Positions 22,562-34,856 of a DNA stretch of 64,000 bases are shown in pieces. Positions within the stretch are counted from its first letter, which is position 1. Every line of letters starts with the position of its first letter. The stretch lies in NCBI GenBank assembly GCA_022432975.1, contig CM039514.1, forward strand, positions 10,818,168 to 10,882,167, in the 5' to 3' direction. Source of the DNA: Begonia masoniana. Lineage: Eukaryota > Streptophyta > Magnoliopsida > Cucurbitales > Begoniaceae. The notes below the pieces were generated by a model that did not search any database, was not told the origin of the DNA, and saw nothing but the letters and a program-made list of their open reading frames with translations. Both the position numbers and the translations under genes were made by a program.

Positions 22562-22646
22562 ACAACGGATCCCATAAGAACTCCGAAGTTAAAAGTGCTT
22601 CGGCGAGAGTAGTACCAGGTTGGGTGACCGACTGGGAAGTCCTCAC
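22562..22646 (+). repeat. 5S-rRNA-derived segment in Cassandra LTR 2
   Basis: Same segment as in LTR 1, slightly closer to 5S rRNA in places (GGATCCCATAAGAACTCCG, AGTTAAAAGTGC, GGCGAGAGTAGTACCAGGTT). Both LTRs retain the control boxes. Confidence 0.92.
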
Positions 22647-23215
22647 CAAACAAAGCTGTGGGAGGAGGATATTGGGCTACGGCCCAATCCCCAGAGCGAA
22701 CAATATCTTGCTGGGAAAAGGGGTCGTTACAAAAAGTATTTTGAACATCTAACTGCTTGATACGCCACTTCCTAGAGACTGCAATACTGAGTACAAGGCG
22801 GCTAGTTGTGGGTTTTATGACAGTTTTGAACGTTTCGTGAAAATCAAGGTCTGACTTTTGTTGAAAACCTTTGGCAACAAGGCGTGATTTGAAACGATCT
22901 ATCGATCATCTGGATGGAGTTTGATCCTGTAAACCGATTTTGAACCAATAATCGGAGAGGCACTTGGTTTTGGAACAAGAGACCAAATGCCTTAAGATTG
23001 AAGGGCATTGAACTCAGTTTGCATAGCTTCACGCCACTCATGGTGTTTACAAGCTTCGCTGTCAGAGGAGGGTTCACACAACATGTTGCTTGTAACACTG
23101 AAGAACACTCTTTGTTTAAGTATACAGAATTTGGACCGCATAACCATTGGATGATCATTCACAGTCGATGGTTCCAGTAACCTCTCAGGTTGTTCATGCA
23201 GAGAAGGAGTATAGT

Positions 23216-23260
23216 AGAGGAGGAGGAGGAGGAGGAGGAGGAGGAGGAGGGGGGGGGGGG
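23216..23260. repeat. (GGA)n / G-run microsatellite
   Basis: About a dozen GGA units followed by some 11 consecutive G, in the linker between Copia integrase and RT. Confidence 0.9.
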
Positions 23261-23265
23261 GATGA

Positions 23266-23587
23266 GATGAGATAGAAGGAGTGTTTGGACTTGGGATATG
23301 GTTACTGGTGGAAGAAAAGTAGGATTGAGTGGTAGGGGTGAATGACAAAGAAGTGATAACAGGGACTCCAAGATTTTTAATAGGAAATGATGAGGTGTGA
23401 CCGAATGAAAAGAGTTTTTCATTGAAGATGAGATAGAAGGAGTGTTTGGACTTGAGATAGGGTTACTGGTGGAAGAAAAGTAAGGTTGAGTGGTAGGGTG
23501 AATGACAGAGAAGTGATAATAGGGACTCCAAGATTTTTAATAGGAGATGATGAGGTGTGACCGAATGAAAAGAGTTTTTCATTGAAG
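23266..23587. repeat. 161-bp tandem duplication in Copia
   Basis: Copies 23266-23426 and 23427-23587 both begin GATGAGATAGAAGGAGTG and end TTTTTCATTGAAG, with a few substitutions. The duplication length is not a multiple of three, so it adds a frameshift. Confidence 0.92.
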
Positions 23588-24993
23588 ACTACATGTCATG
23601 ATGCATAGAGTCGACCAGTCGATGGTTGAAGACAAATGTAGCATTTGTGATGGCTACTGTACCCTAGAAAGACGCAAGGACTTCATCTAAACTCTAGTTT
23701 GTGAGAGTTATAAATACGTAAAAAAGGAAAGCATTGGTAACCAAAATTTCAGAGGTGTGAGTAGGAGGGATTTTTGTTGTAAAGTGTTTACAATAGAGAC
23801 TTATTGAATGTGACGACCTCGGCTCGCTCGGGCCACCGGGATGTCACGGAACTTGACTTTACAACACATTGAACTCGGGACACATTTTTTTTTCGACTTT
23901 TGAAACGTTAAACGAGGACTAAAATTATTTTTTGATAAAACGTTGACTCAATTTTTGGGTCTTTCAAATCCTTTGAAATACGTGGGGGACGGTCGTAAAA
24001 TACGTTTAAAAGGTATTGTAAAAGATCGAGTTGAAACTTGTTTGGAAATCAAGTTTTTGAAAAAAAAAATATTTTGGGCCACAAGATAAGCGACGCACGC
24101 ATTGCCCACACGGTGCGCGCACGGGCAGCGCGTGCAAGAGAGGCGATCGACAGGCAGACTCTCTACCGCGATCAACAAAATTCCAGCGCCAGCACCGATC
24201 GATTGCGCCACGTGGCCGATCGATCGGCTAGAGGCTGCGCGCGCGCCCAGCGCACTCAGCATTGTATCCCGCGCCACCTTCCCTTCTTTTCACCTTTTCT
24301 CTACTTTCTTTACCTCTTTCTCCTACATTTCACCTATAAACTCATCCCAACCATCTCCCAACGTTTTCAACCCCTCAACACTTTAAAACCCTGAAAACAT
24401 GATTCAAAAACATATGCGAGAGCGTAAAAATTTGTGAAAACGAATAACGTTCCTTTTTAAAATTCGAGTAGCATAACGCTTAACCATTTGAAAACCAAGA
24501 TCTGTAAATCAAACCATTATATACATCAAAATACAAATCCACACATCAAAAGAGTCCCAAGTACCCTAATATATATAATCCAAGTTCTTCTCATCAAAAG
24601 CTACACAAATCATCACACCTCACCACCATGGTCAAGGCGCCCTAACAACGCTGTCAGGACTGGCATACAAAAGTGTCACCAACTGCCATCCTAACCCTGC
24701 CCATGCTCATAAAGAACACCTAAAAGCTCGTTGTCACATACACCATATAACACAAAACGTAAGCCTAATACTTAGCAAGTAGGGAAAAATAAACTTAAAA
24801 CAATGCATAAATTAAACCCCTAGCGCATGCGGTTGCTACACTCTATTTTGCTCTCGTTTCGTTTTTGTTTTATTACTCTTTCACTTTATTGTGTGGATCA
24901 AGTAGGCACTCATCCTATCACCACTCAAGACGGCCACATCTTGACCCAGCAGAGCGAGATCGGAGGCACACGTCATGTCCACACACGGGACGG

Positions 24994-27774
24994 TGATGAC
25001 TCTTATTTTAGAGTCATTTTATACTAATTTTATATAAGAAAATTTATACAAATTGAGTGATTGCAATAACAAATTGATAAGGATTTACTATAAATGCTAT
25101 GAATTGCTGCAGCATTAGGGTGTTGATTTAATTTAATATATTTAATGCTAATTTTCTATGAAAAGCATGATTTTTCTCTTTAATTTGAATGTTATATTTT
25201 CATATTTGAATGCAAGGATTATAACGGGAAAAATCAAGTTTAAAATTTGGATTTGTTAAATGAAAATTATTATTGCCAAAATTTCAGGATTTATTTAGAT
25301 TATAAATTGATACAGAATACAAGAAGATAGAGAAGAAATCACTACGATCAAGGAGAATCCAATAGAAAGAAGATTTTATGGAAAAGAGGAGATGACACAT
25401 GGCTTGTAGAAAAAGACAAAAAAGGAGGGAAAAGCAAATTGGAAGAAGAAGATTTGGAAGGATGAAAACACGTGGATCAACTAATTGGGAGAAAGAAAGC
25501 TAATCTGATGGGATTCGGGGTGCCAACCGTGACACTCGAATCACATTTGCGGAAGCTAAACGTAGAGGAGAGAAGCACACTGAAGAAACAATGAAAAACA
25601 GAGGAGAAGATAAACAGAAAAGGGCGTAAAGGTCAGAAATGAAACCAGTCGAAGTGGGAGGTGGGCGAGCTGGGTAATAGCTCAGAGAACGCCGTCTGGA
25701 TTGAAGGGAATCCTTGCCGGCCGGTAGACGTCAGATTAGCGCTACATCAGAAAAAGCTTCTTCCGCAGAAGGAGCTCCAGCATCGGACACAAGCCCTGCA
25801 TCAATGATTCTTCCACAGAAGAAACCGGCGGTGAAGATGGTGGTGAAAACCCGAAGCTGGCTGAGGAGTCGAAGTCGGTAGCTCTCAGCGCATGACTTCC
25901 CAGAGGAAGAACAACAGCGTTGGGCGAAGGTTTCGTCGCCTTCCTCTGGTATCCGCTCTCAACAGAGAGGAACGAAGAGAAGCGACTAAGAATATTCCCA
26001 AGTAACCCACAAACTCGGAATACACTTTCTGGTGATTCCATCGGATGCCAAGCACTGCCTGTGGAAGAGCACCGACGAGAAAACCACCAAGGTTTCTCAA
26101 CGGAGAAGATAAACTTCACTCTTTGATTTTCCAAATATTCAATGTTCTAAAACTAAAAATTACAAATGGAGGAGAGGAAGCTTTAAATACAGAGGAGAAG
26201 AGCTTCAGAAGCTTCGAGTGGAAGGAAGAAAATTGAAATAAGGAGCGCTGCAAAATCTACCCGTTTATAGCCGTTGGGCGCTGAATCGGGTGAACTAAAT
26301 CGTGGGTGAACCGGTGGCTACTTGGTTCTTCATGTTGAATTGGGTTAATTTCTTTTGGGCCTTTATCTTTCTCATGGGCTTTAATTTAAGCTTGTATGGC
26401 CAACCTCCTCATGGGTTTTTAATCTTCTTCATGGCTCGATAATGGGCTCGGGCCAAACTGCCTTTCCTCCTTCCTGTACGCCAGTTGTTCGATGAAAGTC
26501 CCCAATGAGCGAACAGCTTCTTCTCCTTGCCTTGATTAAATCCTACCCTTCCTAAAGACTATTACAAATGTGCAAACTAACAAATACAAGGCTAAAATTT
26601 GCCAATTACAAAGTCAATGAAATAAATACTAAGTTCCTTACAAAAACTTAAGAAAAAGGGAATTACATAAATTTGTCTAAGGGAAGACAAATTCCCTCTT
26701 CCATTTTTGGGTTGTCACCTACAAACTTTAACAAACATATTAGACCATAAAATTAGTTAGGAGACATACCTTAACTTGTGATTGGTTCACGGACCACGGG
26801 GCACATCATAATCTGGAATAGAAAATAAAGGGGGACCCACATAGGAGAGAGAAGATGGAATATAAAGAAAAGAGAGAAAAGAAGAAGCAGATTGCATATC
26901 TTTTTGGAACGGATTATTCGAAAATTCCATAAAAAGAGGGAAGGGTATTCTGGTGTAACAACTTGCTTGGCAGAGGGGAAAAACAGGAAGATCTGGATCT
27001 GGAGACCACCGACGCCAAGCTTTGAGAATTCTCCTTCTTTTATTATTTTTCTTGCATATTTTTATGAACACAATTGTTTTTAGTTTTATTTTAATTATGT
27101 CTAGTAGCTAAACCCTTTAATCTTGGTTAGGACGATAGTATTTGTTGCGATATTTTGCTACGATCTTGGTTTGTTTCTGCGCTTATCTATTGAACAATTA
27201 TTTGTGATGTTTCTTGCTTAAGTCAGATCATATCGATAGATAGGTTGACTATTCATATTTATATTGTATCGATAGATAGATATAAATTTTAGATGCATGA
27301 ATAATTAATTGAATTACTTTGTTACAACGTGGTTAACATTAATTTGATTGGCAATAAGAATAGCACATATCGGAAATTCAATTTTAGTCACATTCTTTCA
27401 AGGTAGAAAGAAATTCTGATTTGAATTTACCTAGGCAATTCGAAGAATCCTAGAAATCAATTTTATTCTTGCTGTTTTTTAGATAATGCTGCAGAGCATT
27501 ACTAGAGCATTAGTAGCAGAATCATCGTAACGAAGAAATCGATCCTAGTCAAGGCCTTTATTCATTGATTTTACCTCGTTAAACTTGCTTTATTTTATTG
27601 CATCATTATTCATATTTTATTTCTAATTTTTATCCAGCAATTTAGTATTTTTATCATATTTTTATAGCAATTTAAATATAGCTAACGTTATCCTCGTGGG
27701 ATCGATACTCTACTTACTCTATTACTTTGTTAGCGACACGTGCACTTGCGTGTAAGTGTGTAAAAACACTAACA
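24994..27774 (+). repeat. 5' LTR of the Athila-like element, with a solo LTR inside
   Basis: Collinear with 35975-37448 except for the 25506-26808 insertion. The join is exact: the uninterrupted copy reads GCTAATCTGGAATAG near 36480, and here TAATC is duplicated on both sides of the insert. Confidence 0.95.
25506..26808 (-). mobile_element. solo LTR (1303 bp) inside the Athila 5' LTR, TSD TAATC
   Basis: Begins TGATGGGATTCGGGG, ends GGGGCACATCA, and is flanked by TAATC at 25501-25505 and 26809-26813. The minus direction is preferred because that strand reads TGATGTGCCCCGTGG.. and has a TATAAACGGG-like element near 26265. A 130-codon minus-strand frame (25742-26134) shows no recognised domain. 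No second LTR or internal domain remains. As it lies inside a recently inserted LTR it must be younger still. Confidence 0.9.
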
Positions 27775-27780
27775 AGTTTT

Positions 27781-27798
27781 TGGCGCCGTTGCCGGGGA
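27781..27798 (+). promoter_or_regulatory. PBS complementary to tRNA-Asp
   Basis: TGGCGCCGTTGCCGGGGA, six bases after the LTR end, matches the complement of the plant tRNA-Asp 3' end, the usual primer of Athila/Tat elements. Confidence 0.92.
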
Positions 27799-27895
27799 TA
27801 TTGTTTAGTTGTTGTTATTTTGCTATAATTATTTTAAATTTATTTTACGTTATTTTATTTTGTTTTGTTTTCCTATTTTCAGATATTATTGATTT

Positions 27896-30800
27896 ATGCC
27901 GGACGACGAAGACGCACAGGATCTTGTACCCTTAGATCCAGAAATTGAAAGGACTTTTAGAGAAAGGAGAAGACAACAGCACCAACAACAACAAATTGAG
28001 GGAGAAAATATGGCACATGCAGCAAATGAAAGGGAAAATGCTGAAAGAATAATCGATGACAGAGATATACCTATTCAAGATTTTGCAATTCCTACACTTA
28101 ATGATCTTAATCCTGGAATAGTCAGACCTGATCTGCGTGCCATAAGATTCGAGCTGAAACCCGTGATGTTCCAAATGCTCCAAACTGTTGGACAATTTAT
28201 TGGAGCTATTACAGACAATCCTCATCGCCATTTAAAGGTTTTTGGAGAAGTCAGTGATTCATTTAATTTCCCTGGTGTATCTGCAGAAGCTTTGAGGTTG
28301 AAGCTCTTCCCATACTCCTTGAGAGATTGCGCCAGAGATTGGTTGAACAGCATTCCTTTAGATACCATAACTACATGGGGGGATCTAGCTAAAAAGTTCA
28401 TTATGAAATATCACCCACCAGTGAAGAATGCGAGGATGAGAAATGAAATAACAAGCTTCCAGCAACGAGATGGAGAATCACTATATGAAGCCTGGGATAG
28501 ATTTAAAGAGTTGCTGAGACAGTGTCCAAATCACGGGATTCCTCACTGGATTCATCTGGAAACATTTTACAACGGGCTAAATGGGCAAACTCGATCAATC
28601 ATCGATGCAGCAGCAAATGGAACATTGCTTTCTAAATCTTTCAACGAAGCTTACGATCTACTGGAGAGAATGGCAGTAAATAGTTATCAGTGGCCTTCAG
28701 ATAGAATGCAATCTACAAGGAGAGCACCTGGAAGTTATGTGATAGATGAAGTGGCTGCTCTTAATGAAAAAATAGCCTCACTGGAAAATACCATTAAAGC
28801 CATGCACAAACAGCAGCAGCCACAAGCAAGGGAGGTTTCGTGCATTTTCTGTGGGGAGAACCATGATGATAGTTCATGCCCGACGAATCCTGAGTCAGCA
28901 AATTACGTGGGTTATAACCGAAACAATAATCCATACTCACAGACGTATAACCCTGGATGGAGACAGCATCCAAACTTGCAATGGAGTTCACAGCAACAGA
29001 ATAACGCTGTACTTGCAAGATCTGCTGAAAACTATGTCCAGAACTACAATCAGCAACTCCAAAAGCCAGCAGTTCAAGAAAAATCAGACAACTTTGCAAG
29101 GGAGTATGCTGCAAAAACAGATATAGTTTTGCAGAATTTGGCAGCTTCAATAAAGAATATTGAAATCCAACTGGGGCAGCTAGCTCAATCTTCGAATTCG
29201 AGGAGCAATGGACAATTACCTAGCGACACAGAAATTCCACAAAGATCAGGCAAAGAACACTGTAAAGCAATAATATTAAGAAATGGTAGAGAAGTGGAGA
29301 TCCCAGAGAAACCACCGAAGGCAGAGAAAGCAAAGAAGAATGATCAAGAAAGAGAAGCAGAACAACAACCCAGTACTGAGGGTTTACAGGAAAGAGAAGT
29401 GGGGATTGAGAAAGAAAGACCTCAAGAGGCCGAAGAGAATAATTCTAATTCTGGAGAAATTAATACACATGCTGCAGTTTCGCCCGCAGCATCGCCACAG
29501 CAGCGACATGCAGAAGAGCAATTCCAGAGACCACCTCCACCATTTCCCCAGAGGCTACAAAAACACAACCAGGAAAAACAGTTTAAAAAATTCTTGGATG
29601 TTTTGAAGCAACTCCATATAAATGTACCACTTGTGGAAGCTCTTGAACAGATGCCGAATTACACTAAATTTATGAAGGACATCTTATCAAAAAAGAGGAG
29701 GTTAGGAGAATACGAAATGGTGGCTATGACTGAGGAAACCAGTTACATTTTGCAGAATAAGATCCCACCAAAATTGAAGGACCCTGGTAGCTTCACTATT
29801 CCTTGCACCATCGGCAACAATTATTTCGGAAAAGCTCTCTGCGATCTTGGAGCTAGCATAAATTTGATGCCCATGTCAATTTTTAAGAAGCTGGGAATTG
29901 GAGAAGCTCGGCCAACAACAGTGACTTTACAGCTGGCTGACCGATCACTAACCCACCCTCAGGGAAAGATTGAAGATGTGTTGGTGAAGGTGGATAAATT
30001 CATTTTCCCAGTAGATTTCATAATTCTTGACTATGAAGCCGATCGAGAAGTGCCCATAATTTTAGGGAGACCATTTTTAGCAACTGGCAGGACCCTCATT
30101 GATGTACAGAGAGGAGAACTCACAATGAGAGTTAATGACCAGCAAGTTACCTTCAATGTTTTGAAAGCCATGAAGTGCCCCTATGATGAAGAAGAGTGTT
30201 TTAATATTTCTAAAGAAATCAAATCAGCAGAAATTAAACAATTATCAGGCGGTTACAGAAGGCATTTCGAGGCATTAATTCGAGCAGAAGATAGTAAAGA
30301 AGATGGAGAGCATTCCAGCAAGGAAACAGCCACAGTGGAGCTCAAACAGCTACCACCACATTTAAAGTATGTATTTCTTGGACTCAATGAAACATTTCCT
30401 GCTATTATTTCTACTACTTTGTCTAACATGCAGGAACAAAAATTAGTGGAGATTCTAAAGAAATACAAACTAGCTTTAGCATGGACAGTGAAGGATATAA
30501 AAGGAATAAGTCCAAGCATCTGCATGCATAAGATAAGATTGGAAGAAGGGATCACTCCAACCATAGATCAACAGCGAAGGTTAAACCCGATTATGAAAGA
30601 AGTGGTGAAGAAAGAAATACTCAAGTGGTTGGATGCGGGCATTATCTACCCCATTTCTGATAGCTCGTGGATCAGCCCGATTCATTGTGTTCCGAAGAAA
30701 GGAGGAACAACTGTAGTGGCGAATGAGAAAAGTGAGCTAATTCCAACAAGAACTGTAACAGGGTGGAGGATATGCATGGACTATAGGAAGTTGAATAAAG

Positions 30801-33166
30801 CAACTCGAAAAGATCATTTCCCTCTTCCCTTTATAGATCAAATGCTGGACAGGTTAGCAGGAAAGAAATTCTACTGTTTCTTGGACGGGTATTCAGGTTA
30901 TAACCAGATCACAATAGCACCAGAAGATCAGGAGAAGACGACTTTCACCTGCCCATATGGAACATTTGCCTTCAGAAGAATGCCCTTTGGGTTATGTAAT
31001 GCTCCTGCTACATTCCAGCGTTGTATGATGGCCATTTTCTCGGACATGATTGAAGAAAGTTTGGAAGTCTTTATGGATGATTTTTCCATTGTTGGAGATT
31101 CTTTTGACGAGTGTCTGAAAAACTTGGAGAAAGTGTTGAAAAGATGCATGGAAACTAACCTGGTTTTAAACTAGGAAAAGTGCCATTTTATGGTTCCAGA
31201 AGGCATAGTTCTTGGACACAAGGTTTCAGACAAAGGGTTAGAGGTGGATAAGGCAAAGATTGAAATTATTGAGAAACTGCCTCCACCAAAAACAGTGAAG
31301 GGAATCAGAAGCTTTTTGGGGCATGCAGGATTTTACAGGCGCTTCATCAAAGATTTTTCTAAAATATTGAAGCCCTTATGCAGTTTACTGGAGCAGAATA
31401 TACCATTTAACTTCGACAAAAACTGTCTGGAAGCTTTTAACTTGCTGAAACAAAAACTGATCACAGCACCAGTAATAGCTGCACCCAACTGGAACTCGCC
31501 TTTTATTTTAATGTGTGATGCTAGCGATTATGCAGTGGGAGTAGTTCTCGGGCAGAAGAAAGACAAGTTGTTTCACTCCATTTATTACGCCAGTAAAACT
31601 TTGAATGAGGCTCAAAAGAATTACACAACCACTGAAAAGGAACTTTTAGCTGTGGTATTTGCATTCGACAAATTCAGAGCGTATTTAATCGGCACAAGAG
31701 TTATTGTGTACACGGACCATGCAGCAATAAAATATTTGGTTGCCAAGAAGGATGCTAAACCTAGGCTTATTCGATGGGTGTTGTTACTCCAAGAGTTTGA
31801 TATGGAGATTCGCAATAGAAAAGGATGTGAAAATCAGGTAGCGGATCATTTATCTCGTCTGGAAAATGTGAAGGAGCAACAAGCTGAAGGAATGATTAAA
31901 GAGTCTTTCCCTGATGAAGAATTACTGAAACTGGAAGTATCTTCAGCTCCTTGGTATGCTGATTTTGTGAATTACATTGTAAGTAATATAATACCGTTTG
32001 ATTTGGATTATCAGCAGAGAAGAAAGTTCATGAAAGATGTTAAGTATTATTTCTGGGACGAGCCATTTCTTTTCAAACAGTGTGCTGACCAGTTGTTAAG
32101 AAGGTGTGTTCCTGAAGAAGAAATACTATCAGTGCTGCAGCAATGCCACGCAGCATCGTATGGAGGTCATTATGGAGGAACCAGAACAGCCGCCAAAGTT
32201 CTACAATCAGGTTTGTACTGGCCCTCTCTTTTTAAGGATGCTAATGAGTTTGTTCAAAAATGTGACAGGTGTCAAAGAACAGGGAACATCTCCAGGAAAC
32301 ACGAGTTACCACTTACAAATATTTTAGAAGTGGAAATATTCGATGTATGGGGGATAGACTTCATGGGACCTTTTCCACCTTCTTTCGGGAATCAATATAT
32401 TTTGTTGGCTGTGGATTATGTATCTAAATGGGTTGAAGCAGTGGCACTTCCAAATAATGAAGGGAAAAGTGTTCTGAAATTTCTGCAGAAAAATATATTC
32501 ACACGTTTTGGAACACCGCGAGCAATTATAAGTGATGGAGGTTCTCATTTTTGCAATAGGATGTTCACTGGTTTACTGGGAAAATATGGAGTCAGACATA
32601 AAATAACTACAGCTTACCATCCTCAGAGTAATGGACAAGCAGAAGTATCTAACAGAGAAGTAAAACGAATTCTGGAGAAGGTGGTGAATCCAAACAGAAA
32701 AGATTGGTCATTAAAATTAGATGATGCGTTATGGGCTTACAGAACAGCATATAAAACACCTTTGGGCACAACTCCTTACAATTTGATTTATGGGAAAGCT
32801 TGCCATTTACCAATAGAGCTCGAGCATAAAGCATACTGGGCAATAAAAACCCTAAACATGGATTTACAAAGAGCTGGGAAGGATCGGTTTTTGCAGTTAC
32901 AGGAGCTGGAGGAATTAAGGTTAAGCGCATATGAGAATGCCAAACTATACAAGGAAAAGGTTAAAAAATGGCATGATAAAAAGCTGCAAGCCAGGACATT
33001 TGAGAAGGGTGAGAAAGTATTGTTATTTAATTCCAGGATGAAGCTCTTCCCAGGCAAGCTAAAATCGAGGTGGTCTGGGCCATTTGAAATAATGGAGGTA
33101 TTTCCATATGGAGCAGTAGAGTTGCATGATGAGAAAAATGGAAGAACTTTTAAGGTAAATGGTTAA
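27896..33166 (+). pseudogene. Athila-like gag-pol polyprotein with one internal stop
   Basis: One frame from ATG 27896. Gag capsid: PYSLRDCARDWLNSIP, TTWGDLAKKFIMKYHPP. Knuckle: CIFCGENHDDSSC. Glu/Gln-rich linker. Protease: KALCDLGASINLMP. RT: WRICMDYRKLNKATRKDHFP and catalytic FMDDFSIVGDS (about 31066-31090). TAG at 31172-31174 stands where homologues have Trp (VLN*EKCHF); after it the same frame continues with the RT thumb, RNase H ([20 protein letters not shown]), integrase HHCC ([21 protein letters not shown]) and the core acidic residues in [21 protein letters not shown] and [11 protein letters not shown]. The frame ends TFKVNG* at 33166, where related proteins continue with Gln, so this TAA is probably a second nonsense change. 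There are no frameshifts. Confidence 0.95.
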
Positions 33167-33502
33167 CGGATTAAGCATTATTTTGGAGAGAAATTGACAA
33201 GGATTATGTCAATTTCTCTACAAAATCTGGAAGAAAAATGAGTAAAAGAGAAGTCTGGCTGAAGACTTAAGTATAAACTTAGCGCTGTGAGGGAGGCAAC
33301 CCTCAAATATATCATTTTATGCGTTAATTTTAAGTTGCATTTTTTTTATCTATTATTTTTATATAATTTTTTCTGTTTAAATAAGTATTTTTGAATTTCA
33401 CTCTCACTCATCTTCACCCAATCTCTCTCAAAGCGATTTAGGGTTAATTTCTGCAGCACCCCGCCGCCGACATTCAGTAAGATTGCTCCTTCCTCAATTC
33501 TT

Positions 33503-34732
33503 TTGCCCCCCACCGCTACTACTAACGCTACAGCATTGTGCATTATTCTCGCTATAACAATGAGACAAAAGCAGAAAGGACAGAAAAATGCCAAGAAGGT
33601 GCATCGATTGGCTTTTATTTCAGAGGAAGCAAAATTGAGGTATGAGCGCAGTTTACAACAGCGCACTTTCGCTCAAGAAAAAGGATTCCTGGTAGAGGGC
33701 GAGCAATTATCCAGGTACCCAAGTTACGTTGGAGCTATTATTCAGGAGCGAAAGTGGGAAAAATTTTGTGCTTCTCCAGAATCAGTGGTAAAGGATATTG
33801 TACGGGAATTCTATGCAAATTTTGAGGGCGATTTACCATAAAGTATTCAGGTTCGAAAATGTGTAGTGAGATTCGGACCATCTGAAATTAATCAGTTTTA
33901 CGAATTGGAAGAAGTTGAAGATGAGTTCTATAAATATGAAGACAATCTATCACCGGAATTTCTGAATGAGGCGTTGCAAGCAATAACTGTGCCTGGGACA
34001 GAATGGGCGAAATCGAAAACAGGATTTCTTTCTATTCCTCGGCTTGCCCTGCTTCCAAAGGCAAAAGTCTGGTATCACTTTTTAAAACTCCGTTTATTTC
34101 CTTCATCTCACGGCCAGCATTTAACAAGAGAAAGAGCAGTTTTACTCTATTGTTTGTTGACAAATAAGAAAATAAATGTGGGACTAGTGATTTATCGCAA
34201 TTTATGTGCCAATGCTAAAAAGCCAAAAGGGCAGCTATTATTTCCTTCCTTAGTGTCAAGATTATGTCTATTATCTGGCGTAATGTATGAGGCCGATGAA
34301 GAAGAACTTGCCCCTGGTCCTGTAATGACACCGCTGATTATACGGAGAATTGCTTCGGAAGGAATGGGAGCAGGAGAACCAGAACCTGCAGCTAATGATA
34401 CAAGTGGAGCTGCGGCAACATCCAGTAACAGCAATACCCAACAGCAAATACTCGCCACTTTGGGGTCAGTACGCTTTAAGCTCGAATGGAATAGGATGGA
34501 CCTTTCCAGGTTGCAAAAATCTATGCAGACTTTAAAACGTAAAAATATGATATTCTGGGAATACACCAAGCTCCGTGATTCAGCAATAGCGTCCAGCTTT
34601 GCTAAAAAACCGAAAGATCCAGCTCCTATCTTCCCGCAATTTCCCACCACACTTTTACAAGACTCGGATGATGAGTCAGAACCTGCAGCGAGGTTACCTA
34701 CCTCGGATGATGAGTCAGAACCTGAAGCATGA
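33503..34732 (+). pseudogene. extra ORF after integrase (Athila accessory, plant transposon protein family)
   Basis: Two stretches in the same frame, 33503-33841 and 33866-34732, are separated by a TAA at 33839-33841. The first 33503 start codon is arbitrary; MRQKQKGQKNAKKVHR at 33560 is a plausible ATG start. Motifs AKLRYERSLQQRTFAQEKGF, REFYANFEG, FYELEEVEDEFY, VWYHFLKLRLFPSSH and RERAVLLYCLLTNKKINVG resemble the putative plant transposon protein family found downstream of integrase in Athila-group elements. An acidic C-terminus with a repeated SDDESEP follows. The ORF occupies the env position, but I see no convincing transmembrane segment. Function is unknown. Confidence 0.8.
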
Positions 34733-34841
34733 ACGCCAGGGAAGTTCTGAATTTCCAATCTCTTCTTCTTTTCGTTTTAGTGGACTTAATTTATTTTCTT
34801 CTTTGAACCTTATTTTGTTTGGCAGTGGGGACACTGCCAAT

Positions 34842-34856
34842 TTTAAGTTTGGGGGT
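34842..34856 (+). promoter_or_regulatory. internal polypurine-tract-like copy
   Basis: TTTAAGTTTGGGGGT is identical to the PPT core at 35957-35971 and lies 110 bases after the accessory ORF, more than 1.1 kb before the 3' LTR. Confidence 0.75.

Larger units (their letters stand above)
21906..22731 (+). mobile_element. Cassandra-type TRIM carrying 5S-rRNA-like sequence
   Basis: Two LTRs, 21906-22281 (376 bp) and 22353-22731 (379 bp), start TGTGATRACYCGGATGTG and end GGGTCGTTACA. The TSD is AAAAG at 21901-21905 and 22732-22736. The internal part is only 71 bp: PBS TGGTATCAGAGC at 22284-22295 and a PPT (GAGGGGGGGTGAT) before 22353. Each LTR contains about 85 bp of 5S-rRNA-like sequence. There is no coding capacity, so mobilisation would have to be in trans. 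The element lies in the plus orientation inside the minus-strand Copia RT. Confidence 0.96.
22737..23803 (-). pseudogene. Copia RT N-terminal part and integrase C-terminal region
   Basis: The minus strand continues the Copia polyprotein. From high to low coordinates it shows the post-integrase region with CYICLQPSTGRLYASRHVV-like and VFNEKLFSFGHTSS, a Pro/Ser-rich linker, and HEWREAMQTEFNAL at the start of RT. The region up to the Cassandra insertion point follows. Several frames are used. It is interrupted at 23803 by the solo LTR complex and resumes at 38868. A (gga)n microsatellite and a 161-bp duplication lie in the linker. Confidence 0.88.

Noticed and set aside
22112..22646. 5S rRNA genes
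   Set aside because: Only about 85 bp of 5S-like sequence in each LTR, without true 5S ends; explained by the Cassandra element.
24038..24394. two overlapping plus-strand frames of 94-118 codons
   Set aside because: Fall in the minus-oriented solo LTR at 23809, in its GC-rich palindromic part; no domain.
25742..26134. 130-codon minus-strand frame
   Set aside because: Lies within a solo LTR and shows no recognisable domain; open by chance or a relic.
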